The notes below the pieces were generated by a model. The model was not told the origin of the DNA. It was given only the letters and a program-made list of their open reading frames with translations, and did no database searches. Shown here piece by piece: positions 8,998 to 19,200 of a DNA stretch of 60,540 bases. The DNA is taken from positions 1 through 60,540 of the forward strand of contig JAHHHO010000032.1 in the NCBI GenBank assembly GCA_019359315.1, in the 5' to 3' direction. Position numbers and translations under genes: made by a program. The DNA comes from Myxacorys californica WJT36-NPBG1 (GTDB lineage: Bacteria; Cyanobacteriota; Cyanobacteriia; Leptolyngbyales; Leptolyngbyaceae). Numbering within the stretch: position 1 is the stretch's first letter; each line of letters begins with the position of its first letter.

Positions 8998-9690
8998 ATG
9001 ATGCACTCTCCGCCCCCACAACTGCATCCAATTAGTACGACTCACTCTTATAAGAGTGGTGATATTACGATTGGGGAAGGGGCAGCGATCGCGCCGGGTG
9101 TATTGCTGCAAGCAGATCCTGATAGCCGAATTGTAATTGGTGTTGGGGTCTGTATCGGCATGGGTTCGGTCATTCATGCGAGTGGCGGAACCCTCAGTAT
9201 TGGAGAAGGAGTGATGATTGGGGCGGGCGTGTTAATTGTAGGCGCGATGACGGTTAGCAATCGCGCTTGCATTGGTTCTGCCACGACTGTTTTCAATCAC
9301 GACATTGGCTCTGGCGCAATGATTCCTCCTAGTTCTTTAATCTGTGCGGAGTCTGATGCTGCCCCGGAGTCAGAACCGTCTGACCCATGGGACGATCGTT
9401 CAGAAGCCTCTGCTAAACCGTTTTTCCAGAACGGACAGCCGAAATCGGAACCATTTCCGAAGAAATCGGAACCATTTTCTGAAAATGGTCAGCCGAGACA
9501 ATTTTCAACATCAGAGTCTAAAGCAGAATCAGAGACCAAAGAATTTGTTTCAGAGGAACCATTCAAAGAAGCTGACCCTGGTTCTGCGATCGTTCAAAAA
9601 TCTAATTTGCAGGCTGGTGTGTACGGTCAAGTTTACGTCAATCAGCTTCTTAGCAAACTGCTGCCAAATCATAATTCTGGTCAGGGCTGA
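8998..9690 (+). CDS. ccmN: Carboxysome assembly protein CcmN
   Basis: 230 residues. Residues 15-115 carry imperfect hexapeptide repeats (DITIGEGAAIAPGVLL, GGTLSIGEGVMIGAGVL) forming a short left-handed beta-helix that binds the CcmM gamma domain. A charged, low-complexity linker follows with a repeated KSEPF motif. The C-terminal amphipathic segment VYGQVYVNQLLSKLLPNH is the encapsulation peptide that contacts CcmK2 and draws the Rubisco core into the shell. There are two adjacent ATGs at 8998 and 9001. It is the last gene of the ccm operon. rbcL/S, ccmO, ccmP and ccaA are not in the window. Confidence 0.93.
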   Translation: MMHSPPPQLHPISTTHSYKSGDITIGEGAAIAPGVLLQADPDSRIVIGVGVCIGMGSVIHASGGTLSIGEGVMIGAGVLIVGAMTVSNRACIGSATTVFNHDIGSGAMIPPSSLICAESDAAPESEPSDPWDDRSEASAKPFFQNGQPKSEPFPKKSEPFSENGQPRQFSTSESKAESETKEFVSEEPFKEADPGSAIVQKSNLQAGVYGQVYVNQLLSKLLPNHNSGQG

Positions 9691-9901
9691 TGCGTTGGCA
9701 CAGTGTTCTATGCTATTTCGTCGCGATCGCGCAAATATTGAAGGATTGCCCGAATAAGCCTGTTGACTTAAATTCATGACGTTTAGGGCAAGCTCAATAC
9801 CTTTAGGATTTGGTTCTATTAGATTAATAGTCTCCGTTTGAGAACACTTTGTCATCGAATGTGCAGATTACAATAAGCCTATTCTTCCAGGTGAATAGCT
9901 C

Positions 9902-12900
9902 ATGTCTCGTTGGCAATTCTGGGTCGATCGCGGCGGTACGTTTACCGATATTGTGGCTCGAAAACCCGATGGCTCTCTGGTAATTCATAAACTACTGTCA
10001 GAGAATCCAGAACGCTATGCTGATGCGCCACTACAAGGTATTCGAGAGTTGCTTGGAATCGCATCTGATCAACCCATTCCGTCAGGGCAGATTGAAGCCA
10101 TCAAAATGGGAACGACAGTCGCCACGAATGCACTACTAGAACGCAAGGGCGATCGCACGCTTCTAATAATTACCAACGGCTTTCGAGATGCATTACGAAT
10201 CGGATACCAAAATCGTCCGAATATTTTTGCTCGCGAAATTGTGTTACCAGAAATGTTATATGAGCAAGTTATTGAAGTTGAAGAACGTTATAGCGCTCAA
10301 GGTGAGGAACTTTTATCGATTTCATCCGATGCTGAAGCGCGATTGACGCTAGCATTGCAAGCCGCGTTTGATTTGGGCATTCGCTCGTGTGCGATCGCAT
10401 TCCTGCATGGCTACCGCTATCCGCAACACGAGCAGCAGGTTGCCGCGATCGCCCATCAAATCGGCTTTGCTCAAGTTTCGGTGTCTCACCAAGTCAGCCC
10501 GCTCATGAAGTTGATCAGTCGCGGTGATACGACAGTTGTAGATGCTTACCTGTCTCCAATTTTGCGACGCTATGTAAATCGAATTTCTAACGAGCTAGAT
10601 CAGTCTGCAACCGCTCGACCGCGATTGTTGTTTATGCAGTCCAACGGCGGCTTAACCGATGCTCAATTTTTTCAGGGGAAAGACAGCATTCTGTCAGGTC
10701 CGGCAGGAGGAATAGTCGGTGCAGCGCAGACGAGCGATCGCGCTGGATTTCGTAAAATTATCACCTTCGATATGGGCGGAACTTCGACTGATGTTGCTCA
10801 CTACAACGGCGAATATGAGCGCACGTTTGAAACCGAAGTGGCAGGCGTTCGAGTGCGATCGCCGATGATGTCAATTCACACGGTAGCGGCGGGGGGTGGC
10901 TCGATTGTGCGGTTTGATGGCGCTCGCTATCGAGTGGGTCCAGAATCGGCGGGCGCACATCCGGGTCCAGCGTGTTATCGCAAGGGAGGATCGCTGACCG
11001 TGACTGATTGCAATGTCCTGCTGGGGCGAATACAGCCCGAATTCTTTCCAAACGTGTTTGGAGCGACAGGAGATTTGCCGATCGATTCTAAAATTGTTCA
11101 AGAAAAGTTTGTTGAGTTAGCCGCAGAAATCGAAGCAGCAACGGGAAAGAGCGTTTTACCTGAAGATGTAGCACAGGGATTCTTAGCGATCGCGGTCGAA
11201 AAAATGGCAAGTGCGATTAAGAAAATCTCTGTTCAGCGGGGTTATGACATTACCGAATACACACTCTGCTGTTTTGGCGGGGCAGGCGGACAACATGCCT
11301 GTGCGATCGCTCAAACGCTTGGCGTTTCTCAAATCTTTTTACATCCGTATGCAGGCGTTCTTTCAGCCTATGGAATGGGACTTGCAGACCAGCGAGTGTT
11401 GCGAGAACGCGCCATCGAGAAAGATCTATCTGATACGGTGATGATGGAATTGGAACAAGCGATCGCGCAACTCGTTGAAGACGCAGAAACTGAATTAAAT
11501 CAGCAAGGCGCAACGACGACAGAAATTGTTCGACGAGTTCATTTACGATATGCCGGAACCGATTCAGCCTTGATCGTAAAGATGAACGATTTAGATGAAA
11601 TGATTCATCAATTTGAAGAATCTCATCAACAACGCTTTGGTTTTATTTCACCTAATAAAAAACTCATTGTTGAAGCGATCTCTACAGAAGTCATTTCGAC
11701 AACAGCTTTACCAACGGAACCAGATATTTCAACCCCTCGAACTGGTCTGCTCGAACCCATTGCAACCGTACAGGCCTACATTGGTAATCGTTGGCAGCCC
11801 ACGCCTATTTTTCGTAGGGAGGATCTACGTCCTGGCGATCGCATTTCCAGTCCTGCTATTTTGATCGAATCCACAGGCACAAATGCGATTGAACCTGGCT
11901 GGGAAGCCATCGCGAATGATGGGCATCTTGTTCTCCGCAAGACCCATACCACTGCTCAATCCCTGATCCTATGCTCCAGTCTCCACACTCCTGATCCGGT
12001 GTTTCTCGAAATCTTCAATCATTTGTTTATGGCGATCGCGCAGCAAATGGGCGTTACGTTGCAAAACACTAGCTCCTCTGTCAACATTAAAGAACGCCTA
12101 GATTTCTCTTGCGCTATTTTCGATCGTCAAGGTCAGCTTGTCGCAAATGCGCCTCATATTCCGGTTCATCTCGGTTCGATGAGCGAAAGCGTGATCAGTT
12201 TAATTCACGATTACAGCAACGCCTTCAAATCAGGAGATGTTTACGTTTCAAATAACCCGTACAATGGCGGAACTCATTTACCTGACATCACGGTAATTAC
12301 TCCTGTATTCGCAAATAGCAACGCAACTAATTCTGCCACGCCATTATTTTTTGTCGCTTCTAGAGGGCATCACGCAGACGTGGGAGGCATCACTCCTGGA
12401 TCAATGCCTCCTAACAGTACAGCGATCGATCAAGAAGGTGTTCTGATTAACAACATTCGATTAGTTAAGCAGGGTGAATTTCAAGAACAAGATATTCTAA
12501 ATCGATTGACAAATCATTCTTATCCGGCTCGCAATCCTGCACAAAACATAGCTGATCTCAAAGCACAAATTGCTGCTAACGAACGAGGCGTACACGAACT
12601 GCAAAACATGGTTGCACACTTCGGTTTAGAAACGGTGCAAGCGTATATGCAGCATGTGCAAAATAACGCTGAAGCGGCTGTGCGGCAGGTAATTGATGCC
12701 CTCAAAAACGGCAGCTTTACTTACAAAATGGATGATGGCAGCCAAATTCAGGTTGCTGTCAGCATCGATTCTACCGATCGCACTGCCAAAATTGATTTCA
12801 CAGGAACCTCTCCTCAACAGCCCAACAATTTCAACGCGCCGCTCGCCGTTTGTAAGGCCGCTGTTCTTTACGTCTTTCGGACGCTAGTAGACGATGATAT

Positions 12901-13582
12901 TCCTCTCAACGCCGGTTGTCTAAAGCCGCTAGAGATTATTGTTCCAGAAGGCTGTATGCTCAATCCACATTATCCTGCTGCGATCGTAGCTGGAAATGTT
13001 GAAACCTCACAAGCAATTACCAATGCTTTGTATGGCGCGTTAGAAATACTATCGGCATCGCAAGGCACAATGAATAATTTCACGTTTGGCAATCATCAAT
13101 ACCAATACTATGAAACCATCTGCGGTGGCTCTGGTGCGGGTGCTACATTTGATGGAACCGATGCCGTTCAAACTCACATGACCAATTCTCGCTTAACTGA
13201 CCCCGAGGTTCTAGAATGGCGATTTCCTGTCCTGCTAGAGCGCTTCTCGATCCGGGCTAACAGTGGAGGAAAGGGTTTCCATACGGGCGGAAACGGTGTG
13301 ATTCGTCAAATTCAGTTCCGCGCCGCCATGACTGCCGCTATTTTGTCGGGTCATCGCGTTGTGCCTCCGTTTGGACTGCATGGAGGCAACCCTGGACAAG
13401 TGGGGCGAAACTATCTTCGGCGCAATTCTAGCGATCGCGCCGAAAATTCTACTATTGAATCGCTCGATGGTAAAGCACAAGTGCAAGTGCATCCAGGAGA
13501 TGTGCTGGTGATTGAAACACCTGGAGGGGGCGGATATGGTGAGCCCCGTCCGCTGCCCTCACTGCCTTCTAAAGATGCTTGA
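9902..13582 (+). CDS. oplA: 5-oxoprolinase (ATP-hydrolysing), fused HyuA-HyuB type
   Basis: 1226 residues joining a HyuA-like half (residues 1 to about 680) and a HyuB-like half (about 690-1220), as in eukaryotic-type and many bacterial oxoprolinases. It opens 5-oxo-L-proline to glutamate using ATP in glutathione turnover. The N-terminus [19 protein letters not shown], the phosphate-binding [12 protein letters not shown] and the HyuB blocks [20 protein letters not shown] and [18 protein letters not shown] are clear. The end [11 protein letters not shown] is typical. AGGTGA lies upstream of the ATG. It stands alone after ccmN and converges on the next gene with a single base between stop codons. 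Activity on hydantoins or other lactams cannot be excluded. Confidence 0.92.
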   Translation: MSRWQFWVDRGGTFTDIVARKPDGSLVIHKLLSENPERYADAPLQGIRELLGIASDQPIPSGQIEAIKMGTTVATNALLERKGDRTLLIITNGFRDALRIGYQNRPNIFAREIVLPEMLYEQVIEVEERYSAQGEELLSISSDAEARLTLALQAAFDLGIRSCAIAFLHGYRYPQHEQQVAAIAHQIGFAQVSVSHQVSPLMKLISRGDTTVVDAYLSPILRRYVNRISNELDQSATARPRLLFMQSNGGLTDAQFFQGKDSILSGPAGGIVGAAQTSDRAGFRKIITFDMGGTSTDVAHYNGEYERTFETEVAGVRVRSPMMSIHTVAAGGGSIVRFDGARYRVGPESAGAHPGPACYRKGGSLTVTDCNVLLGRIQPEFFPNVFGATGDLPIDSKIVQEKFVELAAEIEAATGKSVLPEDVAQGFLAIAVEKMASAIKKISVQRGYDITEYTLCCFGGAGGQHACAIAQTLGVSQIFLHPYAGVLSAYGMGLADQRVLRERAIEKDLSDTVMMELEQAIAQLVEDAETELNQQGATTTEIVRRVHLRYAGTDSALIVKMNDLDEMIHQFEESHQQRFGFISPNKKLIVEAISTEVISTTALPTEPDISTPRTGLLEPIATVQAYIGNRWQPTPIFRREDLRPGDRISSPAILIESTGTNAIEPGWEAIANDGHLVLRKTHTTAQSLILCSSLHTPDPVFLEIFNHLFMAIAQQMGVTLQNTSSSVNIKERLDFSCAIFDRQGQLVANAPHIPVHLGSMSESVISLIHDYSNAFKSGDVYVSNNPYNGGTHLPDITVITPVFANSNATNSATPLFFVASRGHHADVGGITPGSMPPNSTAIDQEGVLINNIRLVKQGEFQEQDILNRLTNHSYPARNPAQNIADLKAQIAANERGVHELQNMVAHFGLETVQAYMQHVQNNAEAAVRQVIDALKNGSFTYKMDDGSQIQVAVSIDSTDRTAKIDFTGTSPQQPNNFNAPLAVCKAAVLYVFRTLVDDDIPLNAGCLKPLEIIVPEGCMLNPHYPAAIVAGNVETSQAITNALYGALEILSASQGTMNNFTFGNHQYQYYETICGGSGAGATFDGTDAVQTHMTNSRLTDPEVLEWRFPVLLERFSIRANSGGKGFHTGGNGVIRQIQFRAAMTAAILSGHRVVPPFGLHGGNPGQVGRNYLRRNSSDRAENSTIESLDGKAQVQVHPGDVLVIETPGGGGYGEPRPLPSLPSKDA

Positions 13583-13583
13583 T

Positions 13584-13919
13584 CTAACGAGTTTCGTAGC
13601 TAGGAAGTGGACGACTGGTTCTGCCAGGGTCAGAGGCATCCCGTCTGCGCGAGTGCGAATCGCCTCGACGCTGAGGACGAGCGCGATGGGACGGACGACC
13701 CAATCCATCCCCATCTTCAGTCGGTGTATCACTGATCGGATCAGGGCGGGATGCGGTCAGCATAAACACCCGTCGCCCATCATTAATTCGGTAAAGATCT
13801 TCGGCAGTACAGACTAGTCCGGTTGCTTGTAGCGCTTCAATTCGTTCATCTCGCTTCTTTCGTGCAGTCTCTGGATCGTCCCAGTCGAGTTCTGCAAATA
13901 CTTCTTTGATCGGAGTCAT
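13584..13919 (-). CDS. Hypothetical protein, 111 residues
   Basis: Not assigned to a named family. The N-terminal half (residues 1-60; VFAELDWDDPETARKKRDER, then a segment ending NDGRRVFMLTAS) is charged, mixed helix/strand and looks like a real folded domain that I recall only as a conserved cyanobacterial hypothetical. The C-terminal half is Arg/Ser/Pro/Asp-rich and probably disordered. Its stop codon lies one base from the stop of 5-oxoprolinase on the other strand. No clear ribosome-binding site was seen before the ATG. Confidence 0.6.
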   Translation of the reverse strand: MTPIKEVFAELDWDDPETARKKRDERIEALQATGLVCTAEDLYRINDGRRVFMLTASRPDPISDTPTEDGDGLGRPSHRARPQRRGDSHSRRRDASDPGRTSRPLPSYETR

Positions 13920-14023
13920 TGCGTTTATCTATTGATTTTGATTTGTCTACTTAAAGTGCTACTTCTTAGCGTAGCGTGCTTTCAGGACAGATTTTATTCC
14001 TTAAAAGGCGATATGGAGCTTTA

Positions 14024-14113
14024 ATGGCAAACAGCATATCGGGAAGCCAGTGTAAATTGATACAGGCACAGTTACTAAATTGTCATGGAGTAAGTTGCTC
14101 AAATTCGGCTTAA
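14024..14113 (+). CDS. Candidate small peptide gene, 29 residues
   Basis: Short ORF inside the 744-bp gap before the beta-helix gene. GGAG at 14015-14018 lies 5 bases before the ATG, and a 9-bp hairpin followed by a T-rich tract starts 9 bases after the TAA. The peptide begins MANSISGSQCKLIQAQLLNC and continues with HGVSCSNSA; it has three cysteines (10, 20, 25), no hydrophobic helix and few charges. The combination of ribosome site, ORF and terminator is what one expects of a real small gene, but no family is recognised and chance cannot be excluded. It could also be part of a small RNA. Confidence 0.35.
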   Translation: MANSISGSQCKLIQAQLLNCHGVSCSNSA

Positions 14114-14122
14114 TCACTTAAG

Positions 14123-14152
14123 AGACATTCAGTTACATGAATGTCTTTATTT
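14123..14152 (+). terminator. Hairpin followed by T-rich tract
   Basis: Perfect 9-bp stem (14123-14131 with 14138-14146, AGACATTCA and its complement), 6-base loop, then TTATTTCTT. This fits a weak intrinsic terminator reading rightward. The only plus-strand candidate it could end is the 29-codon ORF just upstream. Confidence 0.5.
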
Positions 14153-14723
14153 CTTACAGCCAAAAACAATAAATAGTTCCGCGCAAAGAATCGTTTCGTC
14201 GGCGACACAGTAAGACTCTGCTTGTTATGAGGACGGTTTTCAGCGCACAAGGTTCCATAAACCATAAATAAAATCTGGACTGAGAAGAAAATCTTTTGGA
14301 GAGAAGGGCTTGAACCAATAGGAGTGTCCACAAATAGAAGTAGCACACTCGATTGTTGTGACGCTTTACTTTCCTTTTACAGTAGCCCCGTGCATCCACC
14401 GCTTCAATTTACACAAATCAGGTTTCAGTAGTACGCGTCTAATCAATGGGGTGTGACCGTTTCAAACACGTGTTCCAGGTGATCGTGGGATATCGCCATC
14501 AAGAATTAGTGTGTTGCCAGACTTAGTGTGTTGCGTTCATCACATTATTGTCGCGTTTTCGAGATAACAAAGGTTTCGTTCAATTTTTCCATTTCTTCTA
14601 AACCAGCAACTTTTTTGCTGAGTCATTTGGCTGATTACACGAGTAATTGGTCAACGTGATTCAGTGAGAGAACTTCATGCTCCTCAAGGTGCTCTACCCC
14701 GGTATTTCATACAAGGAGTCTTT

Positions 14724-16148
14724 ATGATGTTATCTACTCAGTCTTCTCAACCTCTCAATACGAATGCCACTGACTATTCGACAAATGCTCTGCCTAAGTC
14801 AGAGTTGTCCACCTCTAGCACGGCAGCACTTTCCTCTGCTCTGCCTGTATCGAGCAGTTCTGCGCCTTCTTATTTTGTTGCTACCGATGGCAGCGATCAG
14901 AATGCAGGCACGATCGACAAACCGCTGAAAACGGTTCAAGCGGCGGTTGGTAAGATTGTTGATGGCCAAGGCGGCAACATTTTCTTGCGGGGCGGAACGC
15001 ATACGCTGAACGACACGATCTGGGTTGGAGACTACAACGATGGGTCTGCAAGTTCTCATTTGGTGATTCGCCCATACCAAGATGAAAAGGTAATTTTGGA
15101 TGGTGAGAAACGTGACATTGTGGGGGTTTCAGTCGGAGGACAGTATGTTGATGTTGCAGGGCTAGAAATCCGCAACACCAAAATGGGTGTGATCTCGTGG
15201 GGAGGGCGTCACCTCGGCATTCTCAATAACATCGTTCATGATACAAACGATACGGGAATTGCTAGCTATGCGCCCAACATGTTTGGGTCGGCAGATGTGC
15301 GGGTAGATGGAAATGTTGTTTACCACACCAATCTCAAGAATAGCAATCGCGGGGACAGTGGCAATTGGGGGTCAGGCATTACGATGTCTCGCACCGATGG
15401 AGCCGTGGTGACCAATAATCAGGTCTATGAAAATTATGGAGAAGGAATCACAGGGACTCTTTCTAATAATGTGCGAATTGCAAATAATGTGGTTCACGAC
15501 AATTACAGCGTCGAACTGTATTTAGACAATGCTACAAACTCTGTTGTAGAGAATAACTTTGTCTACAATAGTGGCAACGCAACTTACTTCCGTAAATCAT
15601 CTGGAATTCCTCAGCCTGCATCTGGAATTCGGATGGCAAACGAAGACTATGGAAGTGATTCAAATCCATCCGATCGCAATATCGTACGCAATAACATTGT
15701 AGCTGGCACATTAGCAGGATTTGAATACGCCAACTACGGTAAAGGCGGCGGTATGAAAAATTCGCAGGTTGTCAACAATACCTTCTATGGAGGAACGGAA
15801 ACAATGCTGAGAATTTCTAGTGGTAGCCACCAAAATACTGCGATCGCAAACAACATTTTCTACCAAACCAAAGGTAAACCGATGGCAGATATGCAGCCGA
15901 GTTCTGAGGTAGCGCTCGATCACAATTTGTGGTTTGGCGGTGCGGCAGGCAAAGCGGCAAGTTCTAGCGACATCAATGGCGATCCAATGTTGGTCAACGC
16001 AGGCGGATTCCAAGCGGTAGACTACAAGGTGCAGAACGGATCGGCTGCGATCGACCAGGGTGCGGCGCGGAGCGATGTGACGGCCGATTTCTTTGGTGAA
16101 CGTCGCCCAGTCAATAAAATGGAGATTGGCGCGGATGAGTTTAACTAA
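14724..16148 (+). CDS. Right-handed parallel beta-helix protein (DUF1565 / pectate-lyase-like fold)
   Basis: 474 residues from the ATG at 14724, which has AAGGAG at 14713-14718; an upstream in-frame start at 14664 lacks a site. Residues 1-45 are Ser/Thr/Asn-rich without a hydrophobic signal peptide. YFVATDGSDQNAGTIDKPLK opens a DUF1565-type segment, followed by many Asn-rich turns (NNIVHDTNDTGI, NNQVYENYGEGI, NNVVHDNYS) marking coils of a beta-helix, and it ends FFGERRPVNKMEIGADEF. Such proteins are often secreted polysaccharide lyases or epimerases, and the C-terminus resembles bacterial extracellular beta-helix proteins. The substrate is unknown. Export would need a signal-less route such as type I secretion. 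Confidence 0.75.
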   Translation: MMLSTQSSQPLNTNATDYSTNALPKSELSTSSTAALSSALPVSSSSAPSYFVATDGSDQNAGTIDKPLKTVQAAVGKIVDGQGGNIFLRGGTHTLNDTIWVGDYNDGSASSHLVIRPYQDEKVILDGEKRDIVGVSVGGQYVDVAGLEIRNTKMGVISWGGRHLGILNNIVHDTNDTGIASYAPNMFGSADVRVDGNVVYHTNLKNSNRGDSGNWGSGITMSRTDGAVVTNNQVYENYGEGITGTLSNNVRIANNVVHDNYSVELYLDNATNSVVENNFVYNSGNATYFRKSSGIPQPASGIRMANEDYGSDSNPSDRNIVRNNIVAGTLAGFEYANYGKGGGMKNSQVVNNTFYGGTETMLRISSGSHQNTAIANNIFYQTKGKPMADMQPSSEVALDHNLWFGGAAGKAASSSDINGDPMLVNAGGFQAVDYKVQNGSAAIDQGAARSDVTADFFGERRPVNKMEIGADEFN

Positions 16149-16212
16149 ACGTCAGGGGTACTGCGTTCTTTAGAAATCGTAGCGAAGCCAGATTTCACGA
16201 ACCACAGGAGCA

Positions 16213-16249
16213 GCGCTGCCTGTTCTCTTAACTGAGGTCAGGGCAGCGC
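16213..16249. terminator. Hairpin between convergent genes
   Basis: GC-rich inverted repeat (GCGCTGCCTG at 16213-16222 against 16239-16249 with a one-base bulge) in the short gap between the beta-helix gene and the caspase/WD40 gene, whose ends face each other. There is no strong T-run on either side. It is probably a bidirectional transcription barrier. Confidence 0.45.
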
Positions 16250-16266
16250 CAAACAAAAAACTATTT

Positions 16267-19200
16267 CTATTCAGAGCAAGTTCTATCAATTTCGCGAATC
16301 GTTTGTGATGGCAAATTGCTTTCAGAGATATCTTGAGGAGATTGACGTAAGTGATTGCATCCTTGCTTCATTAGATTTGTTAAGTTCAGATCCCAAACGA
16401 TCAGACCATTGCGATCGCTAGCACTGGTCAGAGCTGATCCATTGGCATCAAATGAAAGGCTCTCTACCGGGTCTTGATGCCCAAACAACGTTTTGATCAC
16501 GGCTCCACTGCGTAAATTCCAAAGTTTGATCGTTTTATCCTGGCTGCCTGATGCTAGAATCTGTCCGTCAGCATTGAAGCTGATGCTAGACGCAGGTTGG
16601 CTATGCCCAGTTAGCGTCAAATAGGGACTCGCTGCGCGCTCAGGTTTGCCATCACTAACCGTCCAAAGTTTAATTGTTTTATCCCCCCCTGCCGACGCGA
16701 TCGCTTTTCCATCAGGACTAAACCTCACATCTGTAATCCCCTGAAATTTAGTAGGAGCAGGCGATTCGTTATGGTGTCCCAGTAGAATGGGCTGATTGCT
16801 CTCCGGATACCATAAACGGAGGGTATTGTCGCTGCTTCCAGTCGCCAGAATTCGACCGTCTGTGCTGAAATCAATTGCACTAATGGTGGCTTCGCCTGCT
16901 TTCAACGTTTCTACTAAGTCACCTTTAGGAATTGTCCAAAGTTTGACAGTCTGATCGGCGCTACCCGATGCAAGAACGCCTCCATCCGAGCGAAAGCGAA
17001 TTGCTGTCACGCGATCGCTATGTCTGGGTAGCGTTTTAACTAGTATTCCTTTTTCAATATTCCAAAGTTTAATGGTTTTGTCTGCGCTGGCAGAGGCTAA
17101 CAAGTTTCCATCAGGACTAATCTGGAGTTGCGTAACCATGGCGCTGTGCCCGCTCAAGGTGGTTGTTGATTTCCAGTTGCCGTCATTGCCTTTGTTCCAA
17201 AGCACTATGGCTCCCTTAGGACTGGCAGTAGCAATCCGTTGTCTGTCAGAACTGTATGCGATCGCGACGGTAGGCTGACCGAGTTGGGGAGGAGTTTGAG
17301 AACGGAGGATGGCTTGTTGGAGTGTTGCGATCGCGCTAATTTTTGCGGATTCGGGCAAGAAATTCCAAGGTCGATCAAGCTGTTGCAAGCGATGCCCTAT
17401 TTGCAGGGCAACGACCAGGGCCGCCTGTGATTGATTGGCAGATGAAAGCTTTTCTGAAGTAACAGATAGCGCTCTAATGTCACGTAGTTGGGCGTTGCGC
17501 TGCTGATAAAAAGAAGATGCAGCCATTCCACAGGCCAACAGTCCAAATCCAGCCAAGGCAAAGACGATGATTTTGCGGGCTTGGGGACTATATTGTTGCT
17601 CAGTAAAGCGGTGCGTGAATCGCTCAGCAGATTGTTTCAATCCGCCAACGGCTGTAGCGCTATGTTGACTGGTATCCGAGACGAACCGCTTTAAGTCATT
17701 TTTTATGTTGAATGCTTTCTGAGTTCGTTGACGCTGGCGCTGTTCTTTAGCCGCTTCCTGATGACGTTCGGCTTCTTCCTGCTCACGCTGGCGCTGTTCA
17801 AGATGCAGTCGTTCGGATTCTTCCCGTTGACGCTGTTGCTCAATAGCTTTTTGCAATTGCAGATGACGTTCAGTTTCTTCGCGCTGGCGCTGTTCTTCAG
17901 CAGCTTTTTGCAGTTGTAATCGTTCGGTCTCTTCGCGCTGACGTTGTTCGAGTTGCAGCCGTTCGATTTCTTCGCGTTGACGCTGTTCTTCAGCTGCTTT
18001 TTGCAATTGTAGTTTTCGTTCGGCTTCTTCGCGCAAACGCTGTTGTTCGAGGTGTAGCCGTTTCGCTTCTTCCTGCTCACGCTGGCGCTGTTCTTCAGCT
18101 GCTTTTTGAAGTCGGAGTCGTTCGGCTTCTTCGCGCTGGCGCTGTTGTTCGAGTTGCAGCGGTTCGGCTTCTTCGCGTTGACGTTGTTCTTCAGCCGCTC
18201 TTTGCAATTGCAGTTTTTGTTCGGCTTCTTCGCGCTGGCGCTGTTGTTCAAGTTGCAAACGTTGACGTTCGGCTTCTTCCTGTTCGCGCAGACGCTGTTG
18301 TTCAGCTGCTTTTTGGAATTGCAGTTGACGTTCGGCTTCTTCGCGTTGCTGCTGTTCAAATCGGAGTCGTTCGGCTTCTTCGCGTTGCTGCTGTTCAAAT
18401 CGGAGTCGTTCGGCTTCTTCCTGTTCGCGCTGGCGCTGTTGTTCAAGTTGCAAACGTTGACGTTCGGCTTCTTCGCGTTGACGCTGCTGTTCAAGTCGGA
18501 GTCGTTCAGCTTCTTCCCGTTCCCGTTGACGTTGTTCTTCGGCCGCTCTTTGCAATTGCAGTTTTTGTTCAGCTTCTTCCTGTTCGCGCTGGCGCTGCTG
18601 TTCAAGTTGCAGCCGTTCGGCTTCTTCCCGTTGACGTTGTTCTTCAGCTGTTCTTTGCAATTGCAATTTTTGTTCGGCTTCTTCGCGTTGCCGCTGCTGT
18701 TCGAGTTGTAATCGTTCGGCTTCTTTCTGTTTCTGTTGACGTTGTTCTTCAGCTGCTTTCTGCAATTGCAGGTGACGTTCGGCTTCTTCGCGCTGACGTT
18801 GCTCAAGTGGACTATCTATCGGATCCCGCGATGAGGGTGTGAACCTGTCAGAAACTGGAGCGCTAGGCTCTTGCACTACAGGCGCTGCGATCGCTTGGAT
18901 CAGGCTTTGAGGAAGCAGAGTCTCAACAATCTCTGGCTGAAAGGGCTTGATCGAATCTTGTATTGTCAGCTTGGATTGATTATTCGATGTAGCGTTAGAT
19001 TCGCCCTCAGCGGTAGGTGCTGACCTTTCTGCTAACGCAACTCCTAAAATTGTCTTCTCACTACTTCTAACAACCCTTTTAGGCTTCTGCAATGTGTATT
19101 CGAGCTGTTGTTCTTGCCAATCTTGCTTATGCTGATTAGCAAATCGTATTTTCTGATTTCGTTGGTTGACGTATTGCAGCGTGTGGCTATAGACATAATC

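Noticed and set aside
14110-14399. Two overlapping minus-strand ORFs of 78 and 81 codons
   Set aside because: Different frames over the same DNA, no ribosome-binding site, no recognisable domain, and one overlaps the hairpin.
14281-14400. tRNA-like T-loop pattern on the minus strand (GGTTCAAGCCC)
   Set aside because: No acceptor, D-arm or anticodon stem could be built around it.
17703-18806. A 367-codon minus-strand ORF and a 201-codon plus-strand ORF (18106-18711) inside the caspase/WD40 gene
   Set aside because: They are other-frame readings of the repetitive coiled-coil DNA, with low-complexity Asn/Lys/Pro or Phe/Leu composition and no start signals.
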